From Bacillus vallismortis (GTDB lineage Bacteria; Bacillota; Bacilli; Bacillales; Bacillaceae), in NCBI RefSeq assembly GCF_040784915.1, contig NZ_CP160797.1:3710137-3774136 (forward strand): 64,000 bases of DNA, in the 5' to 3' direction. Within the stretch, counting starts at the first letter, position 1. Each line of letters begins with the position of its first letter. The notes under the pieces are model-generated. The model did not search any database and had not been told where the DNA came from. It saw nothing but the letters and a program-made list of their open reading frames with translations. Shown piece after piece: positions 54,883 through 63,908 of this stretch. Both the position numbers and the translations under genes were made by a program.

Positions 54883-56853
54883 CTAATCCACCCATTCTAA
54901 CACTGGATAAGCATTCTCTATCTCTCCAGTTTCTGAATTCATAATACCTTCAAATTTTATTTTTTTTCCATCATAGTCTGTTTGTCCTTGTATTTTTATC
55001 TTCTTTTGTTTTAATAGAGGAATTTCCCTTTTACTGCTTAATCCTTCAACCATTGCCTTTTTGCTTAATTCTATTATTTCATCATCCGGAATAACCTTTG
55101 GGTCGTACACTGTCTTTTTATACATTTTGTCTTTATTAGGTATTACTTTGTATTCGCCCGTTCCGTTTTTACCAGTATAGTCCATTTTTTCATATTTTAC
55201 TTTATATTCTATATCGAAAATTCCATCTATACTTGGATGTTCTTTTTTATTAACATTTTCCAACTCATACTTGTTAGATTTACTATCAAAATAATTCTTA
55301 AACTCATCATAATTATGTCCACCACTAACACCATTACGTTCTGTAAACTTTTTAACTGGTCCTGTTGTATGTTCAGCATAGTAACCTTCTTTAAATTTTA
55401 GATTACCCGTACCCTTACTACCTTTACCACCACTAGCCATCTTCACAATCCCAAGATCCTTCACAGCCGTCTTTTCTACATCTACACGGACTGACGGGAT
55501 TCCGAACGTGGAGCCATCCGGAGTTACAGGGCGTTCTGCGTACACGCGGACGTTTGTTGGGACTTTGAATTGTTTTACTTTTTCTAATGTCTTGTTAGCT
55601 TTTTGGACTTTTGAATGAGTTGCAAGCGGTATGCCTTTATCTACATGTTTCGCCAGCGCACCTGCACCAACTAAACTCAAAGCCGCTTCCAGCCCACCTT
55701 GCTTCCGCTTCTCCTCTGACACTTCGTTGCCAAACATATCCCGTCCAGTAACAGCTTCTGAGAATCCGTTAGAAGCAACAAGGCCGTATGCGCCCATTTC
55801 TGACATTTTAAGAATATCTAGGGATTTTCCGGTTTTGTAGGCATCTAATGCGTGTTCGGCTGCGATAGCCGCTTTTCCGGTTTTGTAGATGGCTTTTCCG
55901 CCTTTGAAGGCGCGGCCTGCCCAGCCGACGACCGGGATGTATCCTGCGGCTGCCATGGCGCCGGCTGTGACGCGTTCGGCTGTGGAAAGTTTTTCTCCTG
56001 TGACAGGATCGTAGCCTTCGGTTGCTCTTATCGTATCATAATAGCCGGTGACTTCGCCTGTGAAGGTGCAGACGCCATCCCATGTTTTTTCGTACCATGG
56101 TTTATTCGCTTCTTCTTCCGCTTTTTCTTGAAGGCGTCTTGCTTCTGCTTGCTGTTCTTTCGCCTCAATATAAGAAGTCGCTTGTTTTTCCGCTTCTATC
56201 GTACCTTTATACACTTCGCTTGAGGTGAATGCTTTTTTGTTGTAGTGAATGGGAGAGGCGCTTTTTCCTTTGCTTGTTGCTTGCATTAAAGCGGTGTACT
56301 TAGCAAGCACGGCATTATCGAGCGACTGCAGATTTTGATATTCTGTGGTCAGTGACTCGTCCAGTTCATCAACCGCTGTAATCGTATCGCGCCGGATTTT
56401 TTGTGCGTCGTACATCTTGTCTGCGTAATCGTTAAGAGAATAAGAGGATAAATCCAAAATGCCGACAAGATCGGCGAGAATGTTATCAATCTCCAATTTG
56501 TGCGCGGAGACGATTTCAGACGCTTTCAAACTCCCGTTTGTCAGCTCATTTTCCAGATATGACGTTTCCACATAATGATCTTTCAATTCTTTTTCTTTGA
56601 TATCCCCTGAAATCCCTTTTAAAAAAGCGATTTGGGCTGAGACAAGTTTCAGCCACGTGTCTACAATATCAGCCTGTCCTTGAAAAAAATCTTTGATGTT
56701 GTCTGCGCCTTTCCCTGTAAAATCTTGGCCTAGATTGGCTACAGCCTGAAACGCTTTTTTTAGGGTTTCTAACTGCTCTTCAAGCGTTTCATATTGCTTT
56801 TTTCTGCTCTTCGCTTCTTCGATTAAAGTCTTTGATTCAAATACTTTACTCAT
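54883..56853 (-). CDS. ywqJ: LXG polymorphic toxin YwqJ with swapped EndoU-like C-terminal domain
   Basis: This 656-aa toxin is secreted by the type VII (Yuk/Yue) system. Residues ~1-210 are the LXG helical domain; about 255-390 are a pre-toxin linker (DPVTGEKLSTAERVTAGAMA and the PVVGWAGRAFKGGKA strand). From about 480 the C-terminus replaces the deaminase known from 168: NGVSGGHNYDEFKNYF, KMYKKTVYDPKVIPDDE and FEGIMNSETGEIENAYP fit bacterial EndoU-type ribonuclease toxins, though no search could be run. It follows ywqH-ywqI, and its own immunity gene follows. C-terminal DNA is AT-rich against the LXG part, a typical sign of domain exchange. Confidence 0.88.
   Translation of the reverse strand: MSKVFESKTLIEEAKSRKKQYETLEEQLETLKKAFQAVANLGQDFTGKGADNIKDFFQGQADIVDTWLKLVSAQIAFLKGISGDIKEKELKDHYVETSYLENELTNGSLKASEIVSAHKLEIDNILADLVGILDLSSYSLNDYADKMYDAQKIRRDTITAVDELDESLTTEYQNLQSLDNAVLAKYTALMQATSKGKSASPIHYNKKAFTSSEVYKGTIEAEKQATSYIEAKEQQAEARRLQEKAEEEANKPWYEKTWDGVCTFTGEVTGYYDTIRATEGYDPVTGEKLSTAERVTAGAMAAAGYIPVVGWAGRAFKGGKAIYKTGKAAIAAEHALDAYKTGKSLDILKMSEMGAYGLVASNGFSEAVTGRDMFGNEVSEEKRKQGGLEAALSLVGAGALAKHVDKGIPLATHSKVQKANKTLEKVKQFKVPTNVRVYAERPVTPDGSTFGIPSVRVDVEKTAVKDLGIVKMASGGKGSKGTGNLKFKEGYYAEHTTGPVKKFTERNGVSGGHNYDEFKNYFDSKSNKYELENVNKKEHPSIDGIFDIEYKVKYEKMDYTGKNGTGEYKVIPNKDKMYKKTVYDPKVIPDDEIIELSKKAMVEGLSSKREIPLLKQKKIKIQGQTDYDGKKIKFEGIMNSETGEIENAYPVLEWVD
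55667..55809. repeat. Direct repeat copy A (143 bp) inside ywqJ
   Basis: This is identical to 54138-54280 (see that entry) and lies at the junction between the conserved YwqJ linker and the variable toxin end. The frame of both copies is the same, so crossover keeps the reading frame. Confidence 0.97.
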
Positions 56854-56871
56854 TGCACAGCCCTTTCTATG

Positions 56872-57132
56872 CTATTTTGCGCCAATTGCCTCGTCCTGCT
56901 CCTTCAGTGAATCAACATTGTCTTTCGTGTCTTCTATGTTTTTTTGGACAGCTTTTTTATAATCGCCCAGCATGGTTTTAATGCTTGCCTCGCGCTCATG
57001 GTACTTTTTTGTATATTCCAGGTTGTTCTTGCCATTGGATCCGGCGGCGCCGATTGATACACCAGCCAGCGCATCTTTGACAGAATCCAATGTTTTAATA
57101 ACAGTATCGTATTTCAGCTTAATTTCTGACAT
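56872..57132 (-). CDS. ywqI: Small LXG-partner protein YwqI (DUF5344)
   Basis: This 86-aa helical protein has a coiled-coil pattern (IKLKYDTVIKTLDSVKDALA, YKKAVQKNIEDTKDNVDSL). It belongs to the small helical partners (DUF5344/Lap-like) that bind the LXG domain and target the toxin to the type VII secretion machine. It is 18 bases upstream of ywqJ. Confidence 0.85.
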   Translation of the reverse strand: MSEIKLKYDTVIKTLDSVKDALAGVSIGAAGSNGKNNLEYTKKYHEREASIKTMLGDYKKAVQKNIEDTKDNVDSLKEQDEAIGAK

Positions 57133-57141
57133 AAAAAAAGA

Positions 57142-57564
57142 TCACCACCATTTTAGTTGTCTAATTGTATTTCCGACTTCTTCCGCGAATTCTTCTCCCT
57201 TTTTAAGAAGATCTGCTGCACCATTTGCTATGAACAATTCCGTCGCATAAGTGGCTTTATTTAATTCTAGACTAATAATTTCACCACTAATCGAAGCCAT
57301 ATACTCGTTATACTTATCATTCACAATCTTGGAAGCTTCCGATTTCGCCTCTTCTCTGCCCTTGTCGAAATCATCCGCTTTTGTTCCCGTCCAGTGCTTG
57401 CCCAATTCCGGTTTCACAATGTCTTTGATTTCTGTAATGGCCTCTTCTTGCAGTGTGTCTATGTCCTTTTTTGCTTTTTTCAGCTTTTCGATCTTGTCTT
57501 CGATATCGGAAATTTTTCCGTTGAGCGAACTTTTGATATCCGCCAGCTTACTTTCATAACCCAT
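57142..57564 (-). CDS. ywqH: LXG-associated chaperone-like protein YwqH (DUF5082)
   Basis: This 140-aa helical protein has an N-terminal coiled coil (ISDIEDKIEKLKKAKKDIDT) and a central HWTGTKADDFDKGREEAKSE resembling WXG-like folds. It is the first gene of ywqHIJ and, by analogy with other LXG operons, a targeting partner for toxin export. The ATG at 57564 has GAGGTG six bases upstream. Confidence 0.87.
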   Translation of the reverse strand: MGYESKLADIKSSLNGKISDIEDKIEKLKKAKKDIDTLQEEAITEIKDIVKPELGKHWTGTKADDFDKGREEAKSEASKIVNDKYNEYMASISGEIISLELNKATYATELFIANGAADLLKKGEEFAEEVGNTIRQLKWW

Positions 57565-57757
57565 CTGAATCACCTCTTAATACTCAAAAAGTCGTATGGA
57601 GGAGCTGATGAAGATAGACTTTTCCATACTTTATTTCCATATATTATATTTTAAAATAGCCAGAAGGCGGCATAAATAGGGTAAATGGCTTAATTTAGGC
57701 GTATAACACTCTCTATGTGTAGGTCTATGATCTTGTTTTTGTTCGTTATACAGCTAA

Positions 57758-57771
57758 TGAAAGCGCTTTAT
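57758..57771. promoter_or_regulatory. Cre-like palindrome upstream of ywqH
   Basis: TGAAAGCGCTTTAT matches the CcpA cre consensus apart from the last two bases. It lies about 195 bases before ywqH in the 370-base gap to ywqF. The remaining gap holds a terminator at 57891 and nothing else evident. Confidence 0.3.
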
Positions 57772-57890
57772 GATATTGAAGCACCTAAAGTCATAGTTAT
57801 AAAGGCACTTGAAAGAGACAGATATTGATGATCTATCTCTTGTTGTAAGAGTACATTCTGCTTTTGTTATTTTTCGTTTTAGACCTTAGC

Positions 57891-57924
57891 AGAAAAGAAA
57901 AAAACCGGCTCCCAGCCAGTTTTC
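57891..57924 (-). terminator. Terminator of the ywqCDEF operon
   Basis: AAAACCGGCT / AGCCAGTTTT (one G-T wobble) with a 3-base loop is followed on the minus strand by T-rich sequence, ten bases past the ywqF stop. Confidence 0.8.
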
Positions 57925-57934
57925 TCTTTTCCAA

Positions 57935-59257
57935 CTATTGAATTGCACCTGCTGGAACAACCGCCTTCCGTCCCACAGAATAATATTCCACCCCTGCAGC
58001 GGCTGCTTCATCCAATGTGTAGCAGTTTCTGCCGTCAAAGATGAGCGGCGTTTCCATCAAGTTCTGATAGGCCGCTAACGGGAATTGTTTAATGTCGGCC
58101 CAGTCGGTTAAAATCATGACGGCGTCAGAGCCTTTGACAGCTTCCTCGATTGTCTCTTTATATTCAACGGCTTCTGGCAGAACACGCTTTGCATGGTCCG
58201 CGGCAATCGGATCATAGGCTTTCATATGGGCGTCGAGCGCAGCGAGACGGTCTGCGATGACAATCGACGGCGCTTCCCTCAAATCATCTGTATTCGGTTT
58301 AAATGACAGTCCCAAAAGGGCAATCGTTTTTCCCGTCACCCCGCCGAGCCTGTTCAGCGCTTTATCTACCAGGATCGCCTGCTGATTGTTGTTGACTTTG
58401 ATGACCGATTTCAGCAGCTCAAAATCATGCTCGACATTGCCGGCAATTTGCACGAGGGCGTTTGTGTCCTTCGGAAAACAAGAGCCGCCGTAACCTATGC
58501 CCGCTTTTAAAAACTGGCTCCCGATCCGCTTATCCTGTCCCATGCCGTACGCGACTGCTTCAATATCGGCGCCGACCTTTTCACATATATTTGAAATTTC
58601 ATTTATAAAACTGATTTTAGTGGCCAGAAAAGCATTTGAGGCATATTTGATCATCTCGGCGCTTCTGATATCCGTTTGATAAATCGGAATTTGGAACGGG
58701 CGGAAAAGCTCCTCAAGCGTCTTGGCTGTTGTCTGATCCGCTGTTCCGATCACGATCCTATCGCCATGAAACGTGTCAGAGATCGCTGACCCTTCACGTA
58801 AAAATTCCGGATTGGACGCGACCGAAATGCTGACAGGCGCCGCAAGATGTTCAGTGATCAGCCCCTTAATCAAATCGTTTGTCCCGACGGGCACTGTGCT
58901 TTTCGTTACCACGATGGCATCCTGTTTGACATGCCGGGCGATGCGTTTGGCCGCATCTGTAATATGCTCCAGATTCGCGTGCCCGTCGCTTTTCTGCGGT
59001 GTACCGACCGCTATAAAAATAATGTCTGCCTGTGCCAAGCCTTTCTCATAGCTCATTTCAAAGTTCAGCCGTCCATCAGCTGTATTTTTCCTCATCAGCT
59101 CTTCAAGACCCGGTTCAAATATGGGGGAAATGCCCTTTCTCATTTCATCAATCTTGTGAGCGTCAATATCAATGCAGGTTACATGATATCCAATCTCAGA
59201 AAGAGAAACACCTGTCACAAGACCGACATAGCCTGTTCCGATGACTGTTATATTCAT
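57935..59257 (-). CDS. ywqF: UDP-glucose 6-dehydrogenase YwqF (Ugd)
   Basis: It oxidises UDP-glucose to UDP-glucuronate with two NAD; it is a paralogue of TuaD. The 440-aa product has the NAD loop VIGTGYVGLVTGVSLSEIG at the N-terminus, KSTVPVGTND, NPEFLREGSA, and the catalytic Cys motif GIGYGGSCFPKD near residue 260. The ATG at 59257 has TTGGAGGG upstream. In B. subtilis PtkA phosphorylates this enzyme and activates it, which explains its presence with ptkA/ptpZ. Confidence 0.95.
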   Translation of the reverse strand: MNITVIGTGYVGLVTGVSLSEIGYHVTCIDIDAHKIDEMRKGISPIFEPGLEELMRKNTADGRLNFEMSYEKGLAQADIIFIAVGTPQKSDGHANLEHITDAAKRIARHVKQDAIVVTKSTVPVGTNDLIKGLITEHLAAPVSISVASNPEFLREGSAISDTFHGDRIVIGTADQTTAKTLEELFRPFQIPIYQTDIRSAEMIKYASNAFLATKISFINEISNICEKVGADIEAVAYGMGQDKRIGSQFLKAGIGYGGSCFPKDTNALVQIAGNVEHDFELLKSVIKVNNNQQAILVDKALNRLGGVTGKTIALLGLSFKPNTDDLREAPSIVIADRLAALDAHMKAYDPIAADHAKRVLPEAVEYKETIEEAVKGSDAVMILTDWADIKQFPLAAYQNLMETPLIFDGRNCYTLDEAAAAGVEYYSVGRKAVVPAGAIQ

Positions 59258-59452
59258 TGTTTCCCTCCAACAGTTAAATTGCTGCTTTGCAGCTTCCATA
59301 ATATCGTATGAGAACATCCTATCATGAATGCGGATGATCTCCCGCATAGCCTGTCGGGTTCAGCCTGTACAGATTTCTGAAATGTGATTCAATCATACAA
59401 TATACTATTATATCGCGCACAGAAAGGAAGTGGTGAAATGAGAACCGGCTGT

Positions 59453-60217
59453 TTAAAAGAGCCCAAATAATTTTCTTCTCTTGACCGGCCGCGGAGGCTG
59501 TCTGAAGATCGTCTGATTCTGCAGGAGAAGCTCAGCGTTTTCCGTCAGTATATAAGGAAATTCCCGACCGAATTCTTTCTCAAGAACATCAAGGGCTTCC
59601 CGGCAGCGAAAGTCTCTTGTTTTCAGATTATGAGCATCTGAGGCTACGAAATGAATCAAATTGGCTTCAGCCAGCCGGAGAGAAAATGCTTTCATCTGTT
59701 TTCCGAAAGTCCCCGCAAGACTTCCTGAAGTAATCTGAGATACCGCTCCTTTCTCCACAAGATGATACAGCAAGGATGGGTTTTCGCGAATTTCCCTGTT
59801 GCGTTCAGGATGGGCGATAACCGGAATATATCCTTTCAGCTGCAACTCATAAAAGAGCCGCTCCGCATAGCGGGGAACCTGATCAAACGGAAACTCAATC
59901 AGGATGTATTTTGTATCATTCAGCGAGAGCAGCTGCCGTTCAGCAAGGCCCCGCTCTAAATCGCCGTAGATTCTGATTTCCTGCCCCGGAAGCACGGTTA
60001 AAGGGATATTTTCTTTGATTAAACGTTTGTTTAACTGATCTGCCGCTTCTCTGACTGCCGCCGGCTCGTTTTCATACACACCGTTCTTATGATGCGGTGT
60101 CGCTACAATCGTCCGGATTCCCTGACGAACAGCGGCTCTTGCCATTTCTATGCTGTCAGCTGAAACGCTTGCCCCGTCATCCATTCCAGGAAGAATGTGA
60201 CAGTGGATATCTATCAT
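59453..60217 (-). CDS. ywqE: Manganese-dependent protein-tyrosine phosphatase PtpZ/YwqE (PHP family)
   Basis: This 254-aa PHP-domain phosphatase reverses PtkA phosphorylation. Metal ligands are in MIDIHCHILPGMDDGA at the N-terminus, VATPHHKNGVYEN, VIAHPERNREI and FVASDAHNLKTRD, as in CpsB/Wzb-type enzymes. A good AAAAGGGGG lies upstream of the ATG. The 195-base gap to ywqF shows no gene. Confidence 0.93.
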   Translation of the reverse strand: MIDIHCHILPGMDDGASVSADSIEMARAAVRQGIRTIVATPHHKNGVYENEPAAVREAADQLNKRLIKENIPLTVLPGQEIRIYGDLERGLAERQLLSLNDTKYILIEFPFDQVPRYAERLFYELQLKGYIPVIAHPERNREIRENPSLLYHLVEKGAVSQITSGSLAGTFGKQMKAFSLRLAEANLIHFVASDAHNLKTRDFRCREALDVLEKEFGREFPYILTENAELLLQNQTIFRQPPRPVKRRKLFGLF

Positions 60218-60265
60218 GTCTTAGCCCCCTTTTTCCGCAAAAATAAATAACGGGCAAGATGCACG

Positions 60266-60982
60266 TTATTTATTTTGTATGAAGTTATCCTTGTTTCCGT
60301 AGTATCCATATGCAGAATCCCTCGAAAACTTTTTGCCGTTCATAATCGCCCCAAGGAGCTTGCTATTGCACGATTCAAGTGCCTCTTTCGCTTTTGCGGC
60401 TTGTTCTTTTTCTGTTTTACCGCTTGAAATAACCAAAATAGAACCGTCTGCCACGCTCCCTAAAATCTGTGCATCCGCTACAGCGAGAATAGGCGGCGTA
60501 TCAAAAATGACCATGTCATATGCCGCACACGCCTCGTCGGCAAGTTCTTTCATCCACTTTGAGGAGAGAAGCTCGGCCGGGTTTGGCGGGATCGGGCCGC
60601 TCGTCAGCACGTCAAGCTGTTTTTCATTAGATGTTTGTACAGCCTGTTCCAGTGAACTTTTCTTTAATAAAACAGATGTTAAACCTATTATATTTTCAAG
60701 ATGAAAGGCTGTATGTACTGTTGGTCTTCGCAAATCAGCGTCAATCAGGAGCACTTTTTTTCCCTGCTGGGCAAATACGACAGCAAGATTAGCGGCCGTT
60801 GTTGATTTTCCTTCTCCGGGACAGGCCGATGTAATCATCACTGATTTCATTTGACGATCCACTGAAGCAAATTCTATATTCGTACGAATCGTCCTATATT
60901 GTTCAGAGTTCAAGGATTTCGGCTCTGTCATCGCAATGACATTCCTGCGCATCCAAGAGCCTCTGCTTTTTTTAAGCGCCAA
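60266..60982 (-). CDS. ptkA: Bacterial tyrosine kinase PtkA (YwqD)
   Basis: This 238-aa BY-kinase has Walker A ACPGEGKSTTAANLA near residue 54, A' LLIDADLRRPTVH and B MVIFDTPP. The C-terminal tyrosine cluster YGYYGNKDNF carries autophosphorylation sites. The start is TTG 60982 behind GGGGAGTGGG, overlapping the end of tkmA by 11 bases. It needs TkmA for activation; its targets include YwqF and SSB. Confidence 0.94.
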   Translation of the reverse strand: MALKKSRGSWMRRNVIAMTEPKSLNSEQYRTIRTNIEFASVDRQMKSVMITSACPGEGKSTTAANLAVVFAQQGKKVLLIDADLRRPTVHTAFHLENIIGLTSVLLKKSSLEQAVQTSNEKQLDVLTSGPIPPNPAELLSSKWMKELADEACAAYDMVIFDTPPILAVADAQILGSVADGSILVISSGKTEKEQAAKAKEALESCNSKLLGAIMNGKKFSRDSAYGYYGNKDNFIQNK

Positions 60983-61718
60983 AATGCCCACTCCCCGCTT
61001 TTTCAGATTGGATACCGTGTAAGCTTGCCGCTTTTTTCTGCTCATTTGCAATGGTGGAAACCGTCCCTAAAACAGGTATGTCCAGCAAGGATTCGAGCTG
61101 TTCTTCCGATTTGATCGTATTGTCCAAATACTCAAGCAGGAACGCCAGTCCGATGCTTCCCGCCAATCCCGCCGCGAACGCGATAGCAATGTTTAGGAGC
61201 GGCTTTGGCGATACAGGTGACGGATGTCCTGAAACCTCGGCTTTTGACAAAATGCTGACATTGTCAACATTCATAATGGTTGTGATTTTGTCTTGAAAGA
61301 CAGATGCGATGGTATTGGCAATATGAGCCGCTGTTTCCGCATTTACATCCTTGACTGATATGTTGACCACTTGGGAGTCCTGCTCGCTGGATACGGTAAT
61401 TTTGTCATTCAGCTCTTGAGAGGTCATCGACAGGCCCATCTCTTTAATGACTTCGTCTAAGATGGCAGGGCTCTTAATGATGACGTTATACGTATTGATT
61501 AACTGAAGATTGGTTTGGACATCATTAAATTGGACTTCTTTTCGGTCGTTTTTCGATTGATTGACCAGAATCTGAGTTGATTTTTCATAGATGGGTGTAA
61601 GTGCGAAGAAACTGATAAGTCCGCCGGCAGCAGTGGCAGCTGCGGTTACAATCATAATCAAAAGCATGCGTTTTCTTAACGTTGATAATATCTCTTTTAA
61701 ACTAGTAGATTCTCCCAT
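60972..61718 (-). CDS. tkmA: Tyrosine kinase modulator TkmA (YwqC)
   Basis: This 248-aa Wzz-family membrane adaptor has two membrane segments (about residues 18-40 and 172-195, the second FAAGLAGSIGLAFLLEYLDN) flanking an extracellular loop. The cytoplasmic tail that follows contacts and activates PtkA. The ATG at 61718 has TTTGGAGG upstream. Confidence 0.94.
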   Translation of the reverse strand: MGESTSLKEILSTLRKRMLLIMIVTAAATAAGGLISFFALTPIYEKSTQILVNQSKNDRKEVQFNDVQTNLQLINTYNVIIKSPAILDEVIKEMGLSMTSQELNDKITVSSEQDSQVVNISVKDVNAETAAHIANTIASVFQDKITTIMNVDNVSILSKAEVSGHPSPVSPKPLLNIAIAFAAGLAGSIGLAFLLEYLDNTIKSEEQLESLLDIPVLGTVSTIANEQKKAASLHGIQSEKAGSGHFGA

Positions 61719-61758
61719 GATACCTCCAAATCTCTTATAGCATCCTTTTCCATATACG

Positions 61759-61764
61759 ATTATA
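61759..61764 (-). promoter_or_regulatory. -10 element of the tkmA operon
   Basis: A perfect TATAAT on the minus strand ends about 40 bases before the tkmA ATG. The -35 is weak (TGGAGA-like), so an activator may be needed. A cre-like TGAAAGCGCTCTAT lies upstream at 61847-61860. Confidence 0.5.
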
Positions 61765-61846
61765 CAACGTAGAAACCGCATTTCTCCAGATTTTCACGTG
61801 ACATTATTCGACATTTTTTTACAAAACCTTATGTTGCGATCGTTTA

Positions 61847-61860
61847 TGAAAGCGCTCTAT
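61847..61860. promoter_or_regulatory. Cre-like palindrome upstream of tkmA
   Basis: TGAAAGCGCTCTAT has the core of a cre box but three consensus mismatches at its end. It is about 85 bases before the tkmA -10 element. Confidence 0.25.
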
Positions 61861-61918
61861 TTTCTACCTTGACAAAGATGCCCTTTTTCTTCCATTCAGG
61901 CGTTCACGTCTTCTCGCA

Positions 61919-61951
61919 TAAAAAAACCCCGCATCAGGCGTGCGGGATTCT
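61919..61951 (-). terminator. Terminator of ywzD
   Basis: On the minus strand AATCCCGCA and TGCGGGGTT form a stem with a 7-base loop and a run of T, immediately after the ywzD stop. Confidence 0.9.
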
Positions 61952-62094
61952 TATGTTGCATATCCATTTTTAATATGAGAAATTAAATTTTCAAGCATTT
62001 CCTTCGTCGTCATCTCAGATGACCGTTCACCAATCTCATGTGCATGCATCAAAATTTTCAGAAATTCCTCTTGATTCAATTTCTTTTCACTCAT
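61951..62094 (-). CDS. ywzD: Small acidic protein YwzD
   Basis: A 47-aa product is read from ATG 62094 to TAA 61951: MSEKKLNQEEFLKILMHAHE then IGERSSEMTTKEMLENLISH and a short tail. It is a helical soluble peptide without membrane segment; function unknown. GAAAGGAACAAG precedes the start and a terminator follows. It matches what I recall of YwzD in strain 168. Confidence 0.8.
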   Translation of the reverse strand: MSEKKLNQEEFLKILMHAHEIGERSSEMTTKEMLENLISHIKNGYAT

Positions 62095-62297
62095 CTTCTT
62101 GTTCCTTTCAGCTTCCATTAAGTTGAAAACACGATTATTATATGATGCTGATTCTCAATTTGCAATCTCTAATACATCATTCGACACATCCCATTTTTTA
62201 TGTCCTTTTTTAGGAAAAACTTTTTCAGGCCGATGTGTTGCGATATAATAGAGAAATTGGATCTTTTTATTACGTGACTCGGTTAGGAGCGATAATC

Positions 62298-63908
62298 ATG
62301 CTTCAGAATATGATTTCCAAAGACGATGTGCTGGCATCCGCTGAACAGTTGAAAGAACTGCTTCCTTACAATGAGGAACATGTTCAGCTGATTAAAAAAG
62401 CACTTATTTTATATCGGCAGGATTCAGTCTATCGTTTACAAGCAGTGAGTCCGACGGAAGTTACGGCTTACGTGCAGGATGTTGTGCCTGTGCGGGTCAC
62501 ATTGAACTTGTTTGCCATAGCCAAAAGCGGCTGTTCATGTCCGTCCAGAAGAATCTGCCGCCATATGCTGGCTGTTTTTTTATATGTATATGCAATGTTC
62601 GAGCGAGTGGGTACCTTTACAGAGCATTGGCTGGAGAGGGAAAAGCTCGAGGAAAGCAAAGAACTCGTCCGCCGGCAATTTCAGGAAAAAGTGCTTCCTA
62701 ATGAAGAATCGCTTTCTAGCTGGCTTGCTTTTTTTGATTCAGAGTTCTCTCTCTGGCAGGCGCGCACGCCGGAAGGCAGCCAAAATATGCAGGGCCTCTA
62801 TTACGGCTACCTGTCCGCTTTAAAAAAGCACACGCCAAACAAGCCGGAGCTAAAAAACCTGTACCAGATTCATTCCGCGATTGCGGTGTGGCTTCGCATG
62901 TTTACATTGATTGAAGCGGGCAAACTGAACCCCGATCAAGACTTTTATTCCCTCAATCCGTATGTTGAACAGCTGATGGATACGATCTACAGCTCTATTG
63001 ATAAATTAAAAACATACGCGCTGTCATTCGCGCTTGATCCGTTTTTGGAGAGAACACCCGATGTTATCCGGCATTTGCTCTTGAAAGAAGATATTTTCCA
63101 ATATGAACGCATCCGCATTTTCGGTGAAATTTGGAGCGCGTTGCTGTCGCGGCCAAAATGGGTGGCACGTGAACAGGACATTTTGAAAAAAGAGGCTGGA
63201 CGGCGCTTTTCTCCTGAATTGCAATTCGGGCGCCTGCATTTGGAATTCCTGCAAAAGAATGATGATGTTATTTTTGCGGAAGCTGGTCAATTCCCGCCGG
63301 ATGCGCTGCCATATACGTTTCAATGGCTGAGTGAAATCACTGCCAAAAAAGATTGGAAAAGGCTGAAAACATGGTATCAGCGAATTGAATCGATTGCGAT
63401 GGGTTATACGAAACTCGATAAGCCGTTTAAAGAAATTCGCGACGTGATCGGCGAGCTGTTTCTTCTGCTGAATGCCTATGTGAAGCAAACCAATGACCAA
63501 GCGCTGTTTGAACGCTATGCTGCAGGCTGCCTGCCGTATACGTTCACAGAATACAGCCATCATTTATATGAGCAAAAACGATATGCCGAGTGGATCGAAA
63601 TTCACAGCCTTGTCGGCTTTTCCATCTATGAAATGGATAAAATGATGCTGAAAGAAATTGCAGCGGGCGACCCGGAGGCGCTTATCCCGGCTTACCACAG
63701 AGAAGTGGCCTTTTTTATCGATCAGAAAAACCGCAGCTCGTACAAGGAAGCCGCCCGGCATTTAAAAAAACTGCGCACCCTGTACAGAAAAGCGAAGAAA
63801 TTGAAGGTGTGGGAGCGGTATATTCAGCAGCTGAGCTCGCATTATAAGCGCCTGCGCGCGCTTCAAGAAGAACTGCAGAAAGGAAAGTTGATTGATGGCG
63901 AGTCTTAA
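62298..63908 (+). CDS. ywqB: SWIM zinc-finger protein YwqB
   Basis: This 536-aa protein has a SWIM domain near residue 78 with CSCPSRRICRHMLAVFLYVY (CxC...CxH ligands). The remainder is mostly helical with no recognisable catalytic motif. It is paired with the SNF2-type helicase YwqA, whose ATG lies 14 bases inside its end, so the two are translated together and probably act as one DNA- or RNA-associated unit. The ATG at 62298 has TTAGGAG upstream. Confidence 0.9.
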   Translation: MLQNMISKDDVLASAEQLKELLPYNEEHVQLIKKALILYRQDSVYRLQAVSPTEVTAYVQDVVPVRVTLNLFAIAKSGCSCPSRRICRHMLAVFLYVYAMFERVGTFTEHWLEREKLEESKELVRRQFQEKVLPNEESLSSWLAFFDSEFSLWQARTPEGSQNMQGLYYGYLSALKKHTPNKPELKNLYQIHSAIAVWLRMFTLIEAGKLNPDQDFYSLNPYVEQLMDTIYSSIDKLKTYALSFALDPFLERTPDVIRHLLLKEDIFQYERIRIFGEIWSALLSRPKWVAREQDILKKEAGRRFSPELQFGRLHLEFLQKNDDVIFAEAGQFPPDALPYTFQWLSEITAKKDWKRLKTWYQRIESIAMGYTKLDKPFKEIRDVIGELFLLLNAYVKQTNDQALFERYAAGCLPYTFTEYSHHLYEQKRYAEWIEIHSLVGFSIYEMDKMMLKEIAAGDPEALIPAYHREVAFFIDQKNRSSYKEAARHLKKLRTLYRKAKKLKVWERYIQQLSSHYKRLRALQEELQKGKLIDGES

